From positions 198,744 to 262,743 of the forward strand of contig NZ_JAJQQS010000007.1 of assembly GCF_021228125.1 (NCBI RefSeq): a stretch of DNA of 64,000 nucleotides, written 5' to 3'. Both the position numbers and the translations under genes were made by a program. Positions 7,406-16,122 of this stretch are shown one piece after another (position 1 is the stretch's first letter; the number at the start of each line of letters is the position of its first letter). This stretch comes from Streptomyces albireticuli. GTDB taxonomy: Bacteria; Actinomycetota; Actinomycetes; Streptomycetales; Streptomycetaceae. The notes under the pieces are model-generated. The model did no database searches, had not been told where the DNA came from, and saw only the letters and a program-made list of their open reading frames with translations.

Positions 7406-8512
7406 ATGTCGATGATCCGTGACCTGCGCGCCGCCGTCCGCCCCGCCCTGCGGCGGAGCGCCACCTCTTACCCGTACGACCCCACCCGCGACCGCTCGAA
7501 CAGCAGCGCGGTGGTGGACTGCGCCGTCTACCGCGACGGGAAGCGGGTCAACGACCAGGTGGGTCCGGCGGAGGCGATGCGGCGGGTGCGGGCCGAGGGC
7601 GGCTTCGCCTGGATCGGGCTGCACGAGCCGACGGAGCGTGAGTTCTCCGGCATCGCCCAGGAGTTCGGGCTGCACCCGCTCGCCGTGGAGGACGCCGTCC
7701 ACGCCCACCAGCGGCCCAAGCTGGAGCGGTACGACGACACGCTGTTCACCGTCTTCAAGACCATCCACTACGTGGAGCACGCCGAACTCACCGCCACCAG
7801 CGAGGTGGTGGAGACCGGTGAGGTGATGTGCTTCACCGGCCCGGACTTCATCATCACCGTCCGGCACGGCGGCCAGGGATCGCTGCGCGCGCTGCGGCAC
7901 CGCCTACAGGACGACCCGGAACTGCTGGCCAAGGGCCCCTCGGCGGTACTGCACGCCATCGCCGACCAGGTCGTCGACGGCTACATCGCGGTCGCCGACG
8001 CCGTGCAGGACGACATCGACGAGGTCGAGATCGATGTCTTCTCGCCGACCGGCAAGGGCTCCTCGCGCGGTGGCGACGCGGGCCGGATCTACCAGCTGAA
8101 GCGTGAGGTGCTGGAGTTCAAGCGGGCGGTGACGCCGCTGATCCGGCCGATGCAGCTGCTGAGCGAGCGGCCGATGCGGCTTGTGGACCCGGACATCCAG
8201 AAGTACTTCCGTGACGTCGCCGACCACCTGGCACGCGTCCACGAGCAGGTGGTCTCCTTCGACGACCTGCTCAACTCCATCCTCCAGGCCAACCTCGCGC
8301 AGGCGTCGGTCGCCCAGAACGAGGACATGCGCAAGATCACCTCATGGGCGGCGATCTTCGCCGTACCGACGATGATCGCCGGGATCTACGGCATGAACTT
8401 CACGCACATGCCGGAGCTCAAGTGGAAGTACGGCTACCCCACCGTCATGATCATTACGGTGGGGATCTGTGTGGCCATCCACCGCGGCTTCAAGCGGAAC
8501 GGCTGGCTCTGA
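7406..8512 (+). CDS. corA: CorA-family magnesium/divalent cation transporter
   Basis: A 368-residue CorA protein: a large cytoplasmic alpha/beta and helical funnel domain, then two C-terminal membrane helices. The signature GMN (residues 329-331, in YGMNFTHMPELKWKYGYP) closes the first helix and forms the selectivity filter. The short basic tail RGFKRNGWL is typical. Start ATG 7406 has GGAG seven bases upstream; a longer frame from 7061 is rejected. CorA channels are gated by intracellular Mg2+. The last 23 bases overlap the convergent EamA gene. A membrane-less MgtE-like protein lies 3 kb downstream, so divalent cation handling may cluster here. Confidence 0.92.
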   Translation: MSMIRDLRAAVRPALRRSATSYPYDPTRDRSNSSAVVDCAVYRDGKRVNDQVGPAEAMRRVRAEGGFAWIGLHEPTEREFSGIAQEFGLHPLAVEDAVHAHQRPKLERYDDTLFTVFKTIHYVEHAELTATSEVVETGEVMCFTGPDFIITVRHGGQGSLRALRHRLQDDPELLAKGPSAVLHAIADQVVDGYIAVADAVQDDIDEVEIDVFSPTGKGSSRGGDAGRIYQLKREVLEFKRAVTPLIRPMQLLSERPMRLVDPDIQKYFRDVADHLARVHEQVVSFDDLLNSILQANLAQASVAQNEDMRKITSWAAIFAVPTMIAGIYGMNFTHMPELKWKYGYPTVMIITVGICVAIHRGFKRNGWL

Positions 8513-9473
8513 CCCGTTTCCGCGGCCGGTCGGCCATGATCACGAGGGCCAGGCCGGCCAGGATGACCACGAGCGCCGGATAGGCGGCCCACGTCGGCGT
8601 CTGGCCCAGCCACAGCGCCGCGATGAGGGCGGCGCCGGGCGTCTCCAGCAGGATCGCCGTCGAGGTGACCGACGGGCCGAGGCCCTTCACCACCCGGTTG
8701 AAGAGCCCGTGGCCGAGCAGCTGCGCCGTGACCGTCAGCACCGCCAGCTTCCACCACGTGGTGCCGCTGTAGCCGGCCAGGGGCGTCCCGGCGAGCAGGC
8801 AGGCCACGAGCAGCAGGACGGTCGTCGTCAGATAGCAGACGTAGGTGTACGCGATCGTGCCCACGGTCCGCCGCACCTCCGCGCCCAGCAGGACGTAACC
8901 GGCCGCCGCCACGCCCGCCGCGAGGGCGAGCCCGTCCCCGGCGAGGGCGCGCGGCGACACCGAGAGGTCGACGCCGGTGAGGATCACGACGCCGAGCACG
9001 GCGAGCCCGGTGCCCGCCCAGACCAGCGCGGGCGGGCGGTGGCCGCGCAGCCGCAGGATCAGCGTCGTCCAGATCGGGGTGGTCGTCACCAGCGCGGTGG
9101 AGGAGGCGACCGAGGTCATGCGCAGGCTCGGCAGCCACAGCGCGAAGTGCAGGGCGAGCAGCGCGCCCGCGCCGGCGGACAGCAGCAGGGCCCGGCGGCC
9201 CAGGCCGCGCAGCTCGGCGCGGTGCCGCAGCAGGACCAGCGGGGTGAGCGCGCCGATCGCCATCGCGTTGCGCCAGAAGGCTATGGCGAGGGCCGGGGCG
9301 GCGATGGACGCGATGAGCGGGGCGGACAGCGACACACCGGCGATCCCGATCGCCAGCAGCACGAGGTCCGTACGGACGCCGGGCCGGGCGGTGAGCCCCT
9401 CGGCGGCGGGGGCCGGGGGCACGGGAGCGGGGCTCTGCGGCCGGGCGTCTCGGGGGCTGCGGGCGGTGGTCAC
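8490..9473 (-). CDS. EamA/DMT-family transporter
   Basis: A 327-residue membrane protein with about ten hydrophobic helices in two homologous EamA halves. Visible marks are WRNAMAIGALTPLVLLR in the first half and LLETPGAALIAALWLGQTPT in the second, the latter a standard EamA signature. The drug/metabolite transporter family exports small metabolites or amino acids; the substrate is not deducible. The first 35 residues are Pro/Ala-rich and cytosolic. The 3' end overlaps that of corA by 23 bases in convergent orientation. Confidence 0.88.
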   Translation of the reverse strand: MTTARSPRDARPQSPAPVPPAPAAEGLTARPGVRTDLVLLAIGIAGVSLSAPLIASIAAPALAIAFWRNAMAIGALTPLVLLRHRAELRGLGRRALLLSAGAGALLALHFALWLPSLRMTSVASSTALVTTTPIWTTLILRLRGHRPPALVWAGTGLAVLGVVILTGVDLSVSPRALAGDGLALAAGVAAAGYVLLGAEVRRTVGTIAYTYVCYLTTTVLLLVACLLAGTPLAGYSGTTWWKLAVLTVTAQLLGHGLFNRVVKGLGPSVTSTAILLETPGAALIAALWLGQTPTWAAYPALVVILAGLALVIMADRPRKRVRASRSA

Positions 9474-9508
9474 CCACCCAGCCTAGTCAGCGGCATAAGG
9501 TAAGCCGC

Positions 9509-10015
9509 ATGACGCTGACGCAGGCACTGATCGAAGAGGCCACGAAGAAGTCCGGCCTGATCTGGGTGCAGGGCCCGGCGGGGCCCAGCCGCGCGCTGTG
9601 GCACGTATGGCACGAGGGCGCCGCGCACGTCGTCGGCGGGCCGGGCGAACAGCCGCTGGAGGGGCTCGGCCTCACGGACGGCGGCCGGGCCACCGTGACC
9701 GTGCGCAGCAAGGACAAGGGCGGCCGGCTGGTGACGTGGACCGCGGAGGTCGGCGAGCCGGCGGCGGGCGGCGAGGAGTGGCGGGCCGCGGTCGCGGAGC
9801 TGAAGGGCAAGCGGCTGAACGCGCCGGACGCGGAGCGGATCGAGGAGCGGTGGGCCCGCGAGTGCCGGGTCCTGCGCCTCGCGCCCACCGGCGGGACGAC
9901 GGAGCTGCCGGAGGGGTCCCTGGCGGCGGTGCCGCTCGCCTCCCCGGCGACGACGCGGGAGCCGATGCCGGCGGCGCTGCCGCGGCTGCTGCGCGGGCGC
10001 CGCAAGCGCGGCTGA
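9509..10015 (+). CDS. Conserved actinobacterial protein of unknown function
   Basis: A 168-residue soluble protein starting MTLTQALIEEATKKSGL, with WVQGPAGPSRALWHVWHEG and a central AGGEEWRAAVAELKGKRLNAP. The N-terminal half reads like a small split-barrel or flavin-reductase-like beta domain, but I cannot assign a family with confidence. The C-terminus is basic (LLRGRRKRG). The ATG lies 35 bases from the divergent EamA start. The codon use is that of its neighbours, so the gene appears native. No function is claimed. Confidence 0.72.
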   Translation: MTLTQALIEEATKKSGLIWVQGPAGPSRALWHVWHEGAAHVVGGPGEQPLEGLGLTDGGRATVTVRSKDKGGRLVTWTAEVGEPAAGGEEWRAAVAELKGKRLNAPDAERIEERWARECRVLRLAPTGGTTELPEGSLAAVPLASPATTREPMPAALPRLLRGRRKRG

Positions 10016-10361
10016 GCGCTCCGCCGGAAGCCCGGTGCGCCGGAAGCCCGGCGCGCTGGAAGTCCGGCGCGTCATCCGCGGGTGTGTCGTGGCCGGTCGC
10101 GCCCACGCGGCGGAGCCGCACGAGGTCACAGTCCCGCGCCCCTTCGAGGCGCCACCGAACCGCATCGGACCTCGCCGGGCCCGCTCGGCGGATCGGGAGG
10201 GCCCGTCCGGCGTTCGACGACGGCGCGCGCGGGGCGATCCGGGGCACGGCCCGGCCGGGGGCGTCCCCGCCGTCCTTCCGGTCCGGCGTCCGGGGACGCC
10301 GCGCCCGGGCAGCGCGTGGCACGGGCCCCGGCCGGAGCGTGCGCCCCGCCGGTACCGCCCG
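10016..10361. other. 346-base intergenic gap
   Basis: No gene seen. It opens with three tandem copies of a 16-base unit (10022-10069) and is otherwise GC-rich without strong hairpins. It separates a plus-strand gene from the end of a minus-strand lipoprotein gene, so it is a convergent gap. Confidence 0.6.
10022..10069. repeat. Three tandem 16-base repeats
   Basis: Units at 10022-10037, 10038-10053 and 10054-10069 share the pattern CGCYGGAAGYCCGGYG with two or three differences. They begin seven bases after the preceding stop codon. Confidence 0.7.
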
Positions 10362-11171
10362 TCAGCTCCCCGCGGGGATCGCCTTCCCGTAGTCCACCGT
10401 GTCCCCCTTCGACGGCACGGACAGCGCGAAGTCCTGCCCCCAGTCCGCCAGCTCCAGCTGCCCCGCGCCCCCCGCCCGCTGGACGCGCAGCGGGTACGGC
10501 GTCCCCGTGAGGGAGACGTCGAGGGTGCCGCCGGAGCCGCCCGCGCCGGTGACGCGGATCGTGCGGGTGCCCGCGACCGTGCCGTGCTCGCCGCGGGTGA
10601 GCTTGCCGTGCAGGCCGAGGAGGCCGTCCAGCAGGACGTCCTTGTCCGTGAAGCCCTTGAGCTTCTGGTACGAGGGGTCGCCGGAGGGCACCTTCACGTA
10701 CTTCTTCTCCAGCTTCAGGGCGGCCTCGGCGCTGTCCGCCTTGCCGGCCGTCTTGCCCGCCGTGCCGCCCGGCGGTTTGCCCGCGGTGCCGGGGGACGCG
10801 CCCTGCGGCGCCGCCGCGCCGTCCTCGCCGTGCGACCAGAACGCCGCCGGTGCCTTCAGGAAGAGCGCGTCACCCACCCGCAGCAGCTCGAAGGAGTCCG
10901 CGCCGGACGTGACCCGCCCGGCGCCGCCGTCCCGCTTCAGCCGGACGTCCAGCTTGTACGTACGGCCCTGGCTGACGACGTTGCCGGAGAGGTGGACCGC
11001 CGCCGCGCCGCGGGCGGCCGACTGCGCCTTGTCCTGGATCTTCGCGGGCTCCAGTTTGCCGACGCCGTTGGTGCCCGCGTCGGGGTCCTCGCCACCCCCG
11101 CCGCAGGCGGTGAGCGCCGCGGACAGGCCGACGCACAGCGCCCCCACGAGGGCCGCCTTCCGGGTACGCAC
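10362..11171 (-). CDS. LppX/LprAFG-like lipoprotein
   Basis: A 269-residue exported lipoprotein. The signal peptide MRTRKAALVGALCVGLSAAL ends in the lipobox LTAC (Cys at about residue 23), followed by a Gly/Asp tether. The mature part shows strands such as RTYKLDVRLKRDGGAGRV, VGDALFLKAPAAFW and KYVKVPSGDP, which resemble the LppX/LprAFG fold that carries lipids or glycolipids in actinobacterial envelopes. An insert rich in Gly, Lys and Ala interrupts the middle. The assignment to that fold is by motif memory only. It has its own promoter region towards the divergent gene at 11329. Confidence 0.78.
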   Translation of the reverse strand: MRTRKAALVGALCVGLSAALTACGGGGEDPDAGTNGVGKLEPAKIQDKAQSAARGAAAVHLSGNVVSQGRTYKLDVRLKRDGGAGRVTSGADSFELLRVGDALFLKAPAAFWSHGEDGAAAPQGASPGTAGKPPGGTAGKTAGKADSAEAALKLEKKYVKVPSGDPSYQKLKGFTDKDVLLDGLLGLHGKLTRGEHGTVAGTRTIRVTGAGGSGGTLDVSLTGTPYPLRVQRAGGAGQLELADWGQDFALSVPSKGDTVDYGKAIPAGS

Positions 11172-11328
11172 GTGTGCTCCTGCCTCCTGTCACGGGTGGA
11201 GAACCGCAGCGTACCCGTGCGTCCCAGGAGCGGAAGCCAGCAGTCCGTACGGGCGTCTCTCCCGCGCCGGGCACAAGCCGGTCACGTTAGCCTGAACCGG
11301 ACAGAGCATCGGCGGAGGAGGCGCGGCC

Positions 11329-12624
11329 ATGGCAGCAGGCGCGCACCGGGTGTTCGTCTCGCACCTCTCCGGCGTGGCCGTCTTCGACCCCAACGGGGAC
11401 CAGGTGGGCCGGGTGCAGGACGTCGTCGCGATGCTGCGCGTCGGCGGGCGGCCGCCGCGCGTCCTCGGTCTGGTCGTGGAGGTGGTCAGCCGCCGCCGCA
11501 TCTTCCTGCCCATGACCCGGGTGACGGGCGTGGAGTCCGGCCAGGTGATCACCACCGGTGTGATCAACATGCGGCGCTTCGAACAGCGGGCCACCGAGAC
11601 CCTGGTCCTCGGCGAGCTGCTCGACCGACGCGTACGTCTGGTCGAGGGGGGCGAGGAGGTCACCGTCCTCGATGTATCGATCATGCAGCTGCCGGCCCGC
11701 CGCGACTGGGAGATCGACAAGGTCTTCGTCCGGCGCGGCAAGGGTGGGGCGCTCCGCCGTAAGGGTGAGACGCTCACCGTCGAGTGGTCCGCGGTCACCG
11801 GCTTCTCGGTCGAGGAGCACGGACAGGGCGCGGAGAGCCTGCTGGCGACCTTCGAGCGGCTGCGCCCGGCCGACCTCGCGAGCGTCCTGCACCACCTGAC
11901 GCCCAAGCGGCGCGCCGAGGTGGCCGCGGCCCTGGACGACGACCGGCTCGCGGACGTCCTGGAGGAGCTGCCGGAGGACGACCAGATCGAGATCCTCGGC
12001 AAGCTCAAGGAGGAGCGCGCCGCCGACGTCCTGGAGGCGATGGACCCGGACGACGCGGCCGACCTGCTGTCCGAGCTGCCGGAGGACGACAAGGAGCGGC
12101 TGCTCACTTTGATGCAGCCGGACGACGCCGCCGACGTGCGCCGCCTGCTGGCGTACGAGGACCGGACGGCGGGCGGCCTGATGACCACCGAGCCGGTCGT
12201 GCTGCGGCCGGACGCCACGGTCGCCGACGCCCTCGCCCGGGTGCGCAACCCCGACCTCTCCCCCGCGCTCGCCGCGCAGGTGTACGTCTGCCGGCCGCCG
12301 GACGAGACGCCGACGGGCAAGTACTTGGGCACGGTGCACTTCCAGCGGCTGCTGCGCGACCCGCCCTTCACACTGGTCGGCCGGCTGACCGACACCGATC
12401 TGCGGCCGCTGCCGCCGCACGCCCCGCTGCCGGCCGTCACCAGCTACCTGGCCACGTACAACATGGTGGCCGCGCCCGTGGTGGACGAGAGCGGTTCACT
12501 GCTGGGCGCGGTGACCGTCGACGACGTCCTGGACCACCTGCTGCCGGACGACTGGCGGGAGACCGAGCTGCACCACGGTGCGCCGGGGATGAGCGAACCG
12601 CCGGAGGCCGCCGATGGGCACTGA
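11329..12624 (+). CDS. MgtE N-domain, CBS-pair and PRC-barrel protein without a channel domain
   Basis: A 431-residue soluble protein. Residues 1-110 look like a PRC-barrel-type beta domain (DPNGDQVGRVQDVVAML, ARRDWEIDKVFVRR). The middle is an MgtE N-terminal helical domain (LASVLHHLTPKRRAEVAAAL, LEELPEDDQIEILGKL, LLSELPEDDKERLL). A CBS pair follows, beginning AGGLMTTEPVVLRPDATV. True MgtE channels then have five membrane helices, which are entirely missing here, so this is a cytosolic sensor-like relative, not a transporter. The mycobacterial counterpart is Rv1232c. The DUF1003 gene overlaps its 3' end by 11 bases, suggesting a functional pair. Confidence 0.85.
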   Translation: MAAGAHRVFVSHLSGVAVFDPNGDQVGRVQDVVAMLRVGGRPPRVLGLVVEVVSRRRIFLPMTRVTGVESGQVITTGVINMRRFEQRATETLVLGELLDRRVRLVEGGEEVTVLDVSIMQLPARRDWEIDKVFVRRGKGGALRRKGETLTVEWSAVTGFSVEEHGQGAESLLATFERLRPADLASVLHHLTPKRRAEVAAALDDDRLADVLEELPEDDQIEILGKLKEERAADVLEAMDPDDAADLLSELPEDDKERLLTLMQPDDAADVRRLLAYEDRTAGGLMTTEPVVLRPDATVADALARVRNPDLSPALAAQVYVCRPPDETPTGKYLGTVHFQRLLRDPPFTLVGRLTDTDLRPLPPHAPLPAVTSYLATYNMVAAPVVDESGSLLGAVTVDDVLDHLLPDDWRETELHHGAPGMSEPPEAADGH

Positions 12625-13162
12625 CCGCCGTGAGGACCGGGACCGGGACCGCCCGGCCCAGCACGTCCGGGTGCGGCTGGACCTGCCGAAGCTGAAGCGG
12701 CGCAGCTGGCTGCCGGCGTACGACCCGGAGGCGTTCGGGCACGCGTCGGAGCGGATCGCTCGGTTCCTGGGCACGGGCCGGTTCATCGTGTGGATGACGG
12801 TCGTCATCATCCTGTGGGTGGTGTGGAACACCACGGCCCCCGGGCACCTGCGGTTCGACACCTATCCGTTCATCTTCCTGACCCTGATGCTCTCGCTCCA
12901 GGCCTCCTACGCGGCCCCGCTGATCCTGCTCGCGCAGAACCGGCAGGACGACCGGGACCGGGTCAACCTGGAGCAGGACCGACGGCAGAACGAGCGGTCC
13001 ATCGCGGACACCGAATACCTGACGCGGGAGGTGGCGGCGTTGCGCATGGGGCTGGGTGAGGTCGCGACCCGGGACTGGATCCGCTCGGAGGTGCAGGACC
13101 TGGTCAAGGAGCTGGAACAGCGTCGCCTATTCCCGGCGGAGAGTGAGGAACGCGACCGCTGA
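12614..13162 (+). CDS. DUF1003 membrane protein
   Basis: A 182-residue protein with the DUF1003 hallmark RIARFLGTGRFIVWMTVV, two membrane helices (FIVWMTVVIILWVVWN and FIFLTLMLSLQASYAAPL) and the characteristic LLAQNRQDDRDRVNLEQDR after the second. A long amphipathic coiled-coil-like tail follows. The ATG starts 11 bases inside the preceding gene, so translation is coupled. The soluble MgtE/CBS protein and this small membrane protein may act together, with this protein supplying the membrane anchor; that is inference from overlap and conserved adjacency. Confidence 0.88.
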   Translation: MGTDRREDRDRDRPAQHVRVRLDLPKLKRRSWLPAYDPEAFGHASERIARFLGTGRFIVWMTVVIILWVVWNTTAPGHLRFDTYPFIFLTLMLSLQASYAAPLILLAQNRQDDRDRVNLEQDRRQNERSIADTEYLTREVAALRMGLGEVATRDWIRSEVQDLVKELEQRRLFPAESEERDR

Positions 13163-13205
13163 CAGCCCTTTCCGGCAGCCCGGTCGGGCGCCGTAACATC
13201 GAGTC

Positions 13206-14366
13206 ATGGCTACCGACACTCCCGCAGGATCCGCTCCGTCCGAGGACGCGATCCGCGCCGCCCTGGCGACGGTGAACGACCCCGAGATCCACCGCCCGAT
13301 CACCGAACTGGGCATGGTGAAGTCCGTGGAGATCGCGGCGGACGGCACGGTCGCGGTGGTCGTCTATCTGACGGTCTCGGGCTGCCCGATGCGCGAGACG
13401 ATCACCACCAACGTACGGAACGCCGTGGCCGGCGTCGAAGGCGTCACGGGCGTGACCGTCGAGCTGGACGTGATGAGCGACGAGCAGCGCAAGGAGCTGG
13501 CGGCGGCGCTGCGCGGCGGCCAGACCGAGCGCGAGGTGCCCTTCGCCCGCCCCGGCTCGCTCACCCGCGTCTACGCGGTCGCCTCCGGCAAGGGCGGCGT
13601 CGGCAAGTCCTCCGTCACGGTCAACCTCGCGGCGGCGATGGCGGCCGACGGCCTGAAGGTCGGCGTCGTCGACGCGGACATCTACGGTCACTCGGTGCCG
13701 CGCATGCTGGGCGCCGACGGCAAGCCCACCCAGGTCGAGAACATGATCATGCCGCCGTCGGCGAACGGCGTGAAGGTCATCTCGATCGGGATGTTCACGC
13801 CGGGCAACGCCCCGGTGGTGTGGCGCGGCCCGATGCTGCACCGCGCGCTCCAGCAGTTCCTCGCCGACGTCTACTGGGGCGATCTGGACGTCCTGCTGCT
13901 CGACCTGCCGCCGGGCACCGGTGACATCGCGATCTCCGTCGCGCAGCTCGTGCCGAACGCCGAGATCCTGGTGGTGACGACGCCTCAGCAGGCCGCCGCC
14001 GAGGTCGCCGAGCGCGCGGGCTCCATCGCCGTGCAGACCCACCAGAAGATCGTCGGCGTGGTGGAGAACATGTCCGGGCTGCCCTGCCCGCACTGCGACG
14101 AGATGGTCGACGTCTTCGGCTCGGGCGGCGGCCAGAAGGTCGCCGACGGCCTCACCCGGACCACGGGCGCCACGGTGCCGGTGCTGGGTTCGATCCCGAT
14201 CGACGTCCGGCTGCGCGAGGGCGGCGACGACGGCAAGCCCGTCGTGCTGAGCGACCCCGACTCCCCGGCCGGCAGCGCCCTGCGCGCCATCGCCGGCAAG
14301 CTCGGCGGCCGGCAGCGCGGTCTGTCGGGCATGTCGCTGGGCATCACCCCGCGCAACAAGTTCTGA
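13206..14366 (+). CDS. mrp: Mrp/ApbC-type Fe-S cluster carrier ATPase
   Basis: A 386-residue protein with an N-terminal MIP18/DUF59 domain (residues about 12-95, ALATVNDPEIHRPITELGM) and a P-loop ATPase domain. The deviant Walker A is ASGKGGVGKSSVTVNLA and the Walker B region is LLLDLPPGTGD. Near residue 298, NMSGLPCPHCDEM provides the CxxC pair that holds a bridging Fe-S cluster in Nbp35/ApbC homodimers. The role is transfer of Fe-S clusters to apo-proteins in the cytosol. A branched hairpin follows the stop. It matches Rv1229c in the conserved neighbourhood. Confidence 0.93.
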   Translation: MATDTPAGSAPSEDAIRAALATVNDPEIHRPITELGMVKSVEIAADGTVAVVVYLTVSGCPMRETITTNVRNAVAGVEGVTGVTVELDVMSDEQRKELAAALRGGQTEREVPFARPGSLTRVYAVASGKGGVGKSSVTVNLAAAMAADGLKVGVVDADIYGHSVPRMLGADGKPTQVENMIMPPSANGVKVISIGMFTPGNAPVVWRGPMLHRALQQFLADVYWGDLDVLLLDLPPGTGDIAISVAQLVPNAEILVVTTPQQAAAEVAERAGSIAVQTHQKIVGVVENMSGLPCPHCDEMVDVFGSGGGQKVADGLTRTTGATVPVLGSIPIDVRLREGGDDGKPVVLSDPDSPAGSALRAIAGKLGGRQRGLSGMSLGITPRNKF

Positions 14367-14383
14367 GTCCCCGGACCACGCGG

Positions 14384-14422
14384 GGGTAAGGGGCGCGCCT
14401 CCAGGGAGGCAGCCCCTTACCC
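14384..14422 (+). terminator. Two-tier hairpin after mrp
   Basis: An outer 11-bp stem (14384-14394 with 14412-14422) encloses an inner 6-bp stem (GCCTCC with GGAGGC). It begins 18 bases beyond the mrp stop and precedes the convergent YegP-like gene. Confidence 0.7.
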
Positions 14423-14466
14423 TCGGTCCCGCCGGCCCTCGTGGCGCGGCGGCTCCGGGCCCGTGG

Positions 14467-14658
14467 TCAGGGCTGGTCCTGCTCCAGGTCCTTCACCGGC
14501 GCGTTGGCGGCGTGCGCCTTCACCGACTGGATGCCCTTCTCGCAGGCCGCCTTGGTGTTGTACGCCTCGCCGACGGCGATGATCTCGCCGTTCCCGGCCT
14601 TCAGCCGGAAGCGGTGTTTACCGGCCCTGTCCTCGTACATCTCGAACTTGCCCGCCAT
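14467..14658 (-). CDS. YegP-like (DUF1508) small protein
   Basis: A 63-residue protein with a single DUF1508 unit: KFEMYEDRAGKHRFRLKAGNGEIIA followed by the conserved GEAYNTKAACEKGIQSVKAHA. This fold is a small alpha/beta unit found singly in actinobacteria and duplicated in E. coli YegP; its function is not known. The first methionine is followed directly by the conserved domain, so the start is secure. It converges on mrp across the hairpin at 14384-14422. Confidence 0.9.
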   Translation of the reverse strand: MAGKFEMYEDRAGKHRFRLKAGNGEIIAVGEAYNTKAACEKGIQSVKAHAANAPVKDLEQDQP

Positions 14659-14780
14659 GACGCCTCACCTCTGTCGAGTGCTCGCCCTGCTGCTCCCCCT
14701 GCCAGGAATTGAAGTCCCGGGGAGGGGCGGACGCAGCTCGGACGGCCCTGAAGGGGTGAGGCGGTCCGCGTAGGCGGCGA

Positions 14781-15452
14781 TCAGCCCGCGTAGGCGGCGA
14801 TGTCCTTGATCACCGAGAAGCCCATGCCGTACGCGCTCATGCCGCGCCCGTACGCGCCCAGGTGGACGCCCTCGGCGGAGCCCGCGAGGACCCAGCCGTA
14901 CTCGGACTCGCGGTAGCGGAACTCGGTCGGGGCGCCGTCCACCGGGAGCGACAGCGTCGACCAGGCGGGCTCGTCCAGGTGGTCGGCGAGCTCCCAGGCC
15001 AGGGCCGTCTGCTGGTCGAGCCAGTCCTGCCGCAGGGCGCGCTCCATCTGGGCGGGCCAGGTGCAGGAGAGCAGCCCCGAGCCGGCCAGCCAGGCCGCCG
15101 AGGAGACCGAGGTGGCCTCCAGCACGCCCGTGCCGTCCGCGCTGCGCCGCACGGGGCGGCTCGCGACGGTCACCACGACGGCGAAGCGCCGCTTCTCGGC
15201 ACCGGGGTCGACGCGCTCGCCGCGCAGCGTCGGCTCCTCGCCGTGCCCGGTGGATCCGTGCTCGACGGTCCCGTCGGCGGCGGCGCCGACCTGCATCAGC
15301 CAGCGCGACCCGCTGTAGGCCTCGTCCAGGCCGTACCACGGGAACGAGGCCAGCAGATAGCCGTCGACCGACCGCCGGGACCCGGGCCCGCCCTGTGCCG
15401 TGTCCGAGGACGCGTCGGCCCCTTGCGCCCCAACCCGACTCGTCGTCTCCAT
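14781..15452 (-). CDS. Conserved hypothetical protein between mrp and tatB
   Basis: A 223-residue soluble protein of unrecognised family. I chose ATG 15452 (METTSRVGAQ) because AAGGAGG sits ten bases upstream; the longer frame to 15548 lacks a site. The body (GYLLASFPWYGLDEAYSG, SRWLMQVGAAADG, EYGWVLAGSAEGVHLGAYG) contains several Trp and Tyr and ends MSAYGMGFSVIKDIAAYAG. It has no membrane segment or signal. It sits beside tatB on the same strand but the 117-base gap argues against tight coupling. Confidence 0.72.
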   Translation of the reverse strand: METTSRVGAQGADASSDTAQGGPGSRRSVDGYLLASFPWYGLDEAYSGSRWLMQVGAAADGTVEHGSTGHGEEPTLRGERVDPGAEKRRFAVVVTVASRPVRRSADGTGVLEATSVSSAAWLAGSGLLSCTWPAQMERALRQDWLDQQTALAWELADHLDEPAWSTLSLPVDGAPTEFRYRESEYGWVLAGSAEGVHLGAYGRGMSAYGMGFSVIKDIAAYAG

Positions 15453-15569
15453 CTGCGCGGCGCCTCCTTGTTGCCCGATGCCCTGGGCGAGCCCGCCCCC
15501 CTCGGACGACTTCACCCCAAACAAAGGGAGGATAGCCACCCCCGTCAACAGGGCACGGGATGCGCGGGC

Positions 15570-16016
15570 TCAGGTGGCGTCGGAGTCAAACGGCGGGCGC
15601 TCGCCGGGTGCCGGGCTCTGGCGCTTTTTGAGCAGGTCAGGGCCGCTGCCTGAGGACGGGGCGGCGGATCCGGACGCGGGGGCCTGCTCCGCGCCACGCC
15701 CGTGCACCGCGTCGGCCACCTCGCTCATCTCGGACTTGAGGTCGAAGCCGTTGCGGATCTCCTTGAGACCCAGCTCGTCCTTGTCCAGCACGTGCTTGCG
15801 CACGAAGGTCTTGGGGTTGAGGTCCTCGAACTCGAAGTCCTTGAACTCGGGACCCAGCTCGGAGCGGATGTCCTCCTTGGCGCTCTCGGAGAACTGCCGG
15901 ATCTTGCGCAACGTCCGCGACACGTCCTGGATCATCTTCGGCAGCTTGTCCGGGCCGAAGATGAGCACAGCGAGCACCACGAGCGTGACCAGCTCGAGGG
16001 GTCCTATGTCGAGCAC
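15570..16016 (-). CDS. tatB: Twin-arginine translocase subunit TatB
   Basis: A 148-residue TatB: one N-terminal membrane helix (PLELVTLVVLAVLIFGPDKLP, with the conserved FGPDKLP hinge), an amphipathic helix, and a hydrophilic tail rich in Ser, Pro and Gly. TatB works with TatC to recognise twin-arginine signal peptides for export of folded proteins. The GTG start at 16016 gives the usual MLDIGPLE beginning. It is downstream of htrA and the sigE/anti-sigma pair, the same order as Rv1221-Rv1224 in M. tuberculosis, so co-regulation under envelope stress is plausible. Confidence 0.92.
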   Translation of the reverse strand: MLDIGPLELVTLVVLAVLIFGPDKLPKMIQDVSRTLRKIRQFSESAKEDIRSELGPEFKDFEFEDLNPKTFVRKHVLDKDELGLKEIRNGFDLKSEMSEVADAVHGRGAEQAPASGSAAPSSGSGPDLLKKRQSPAPGERPPFDSDAT

Positions 16017-16122
16017 GTTGCAGCTCCTTGATGCGTCAGTGGCCGACGGTCGAGGCCACCCTTCACGGTACCTGGCCCAACGTGCCCGAAGGGAGACACC
16101 TCGGCCAACATCAGGCCAAAGC

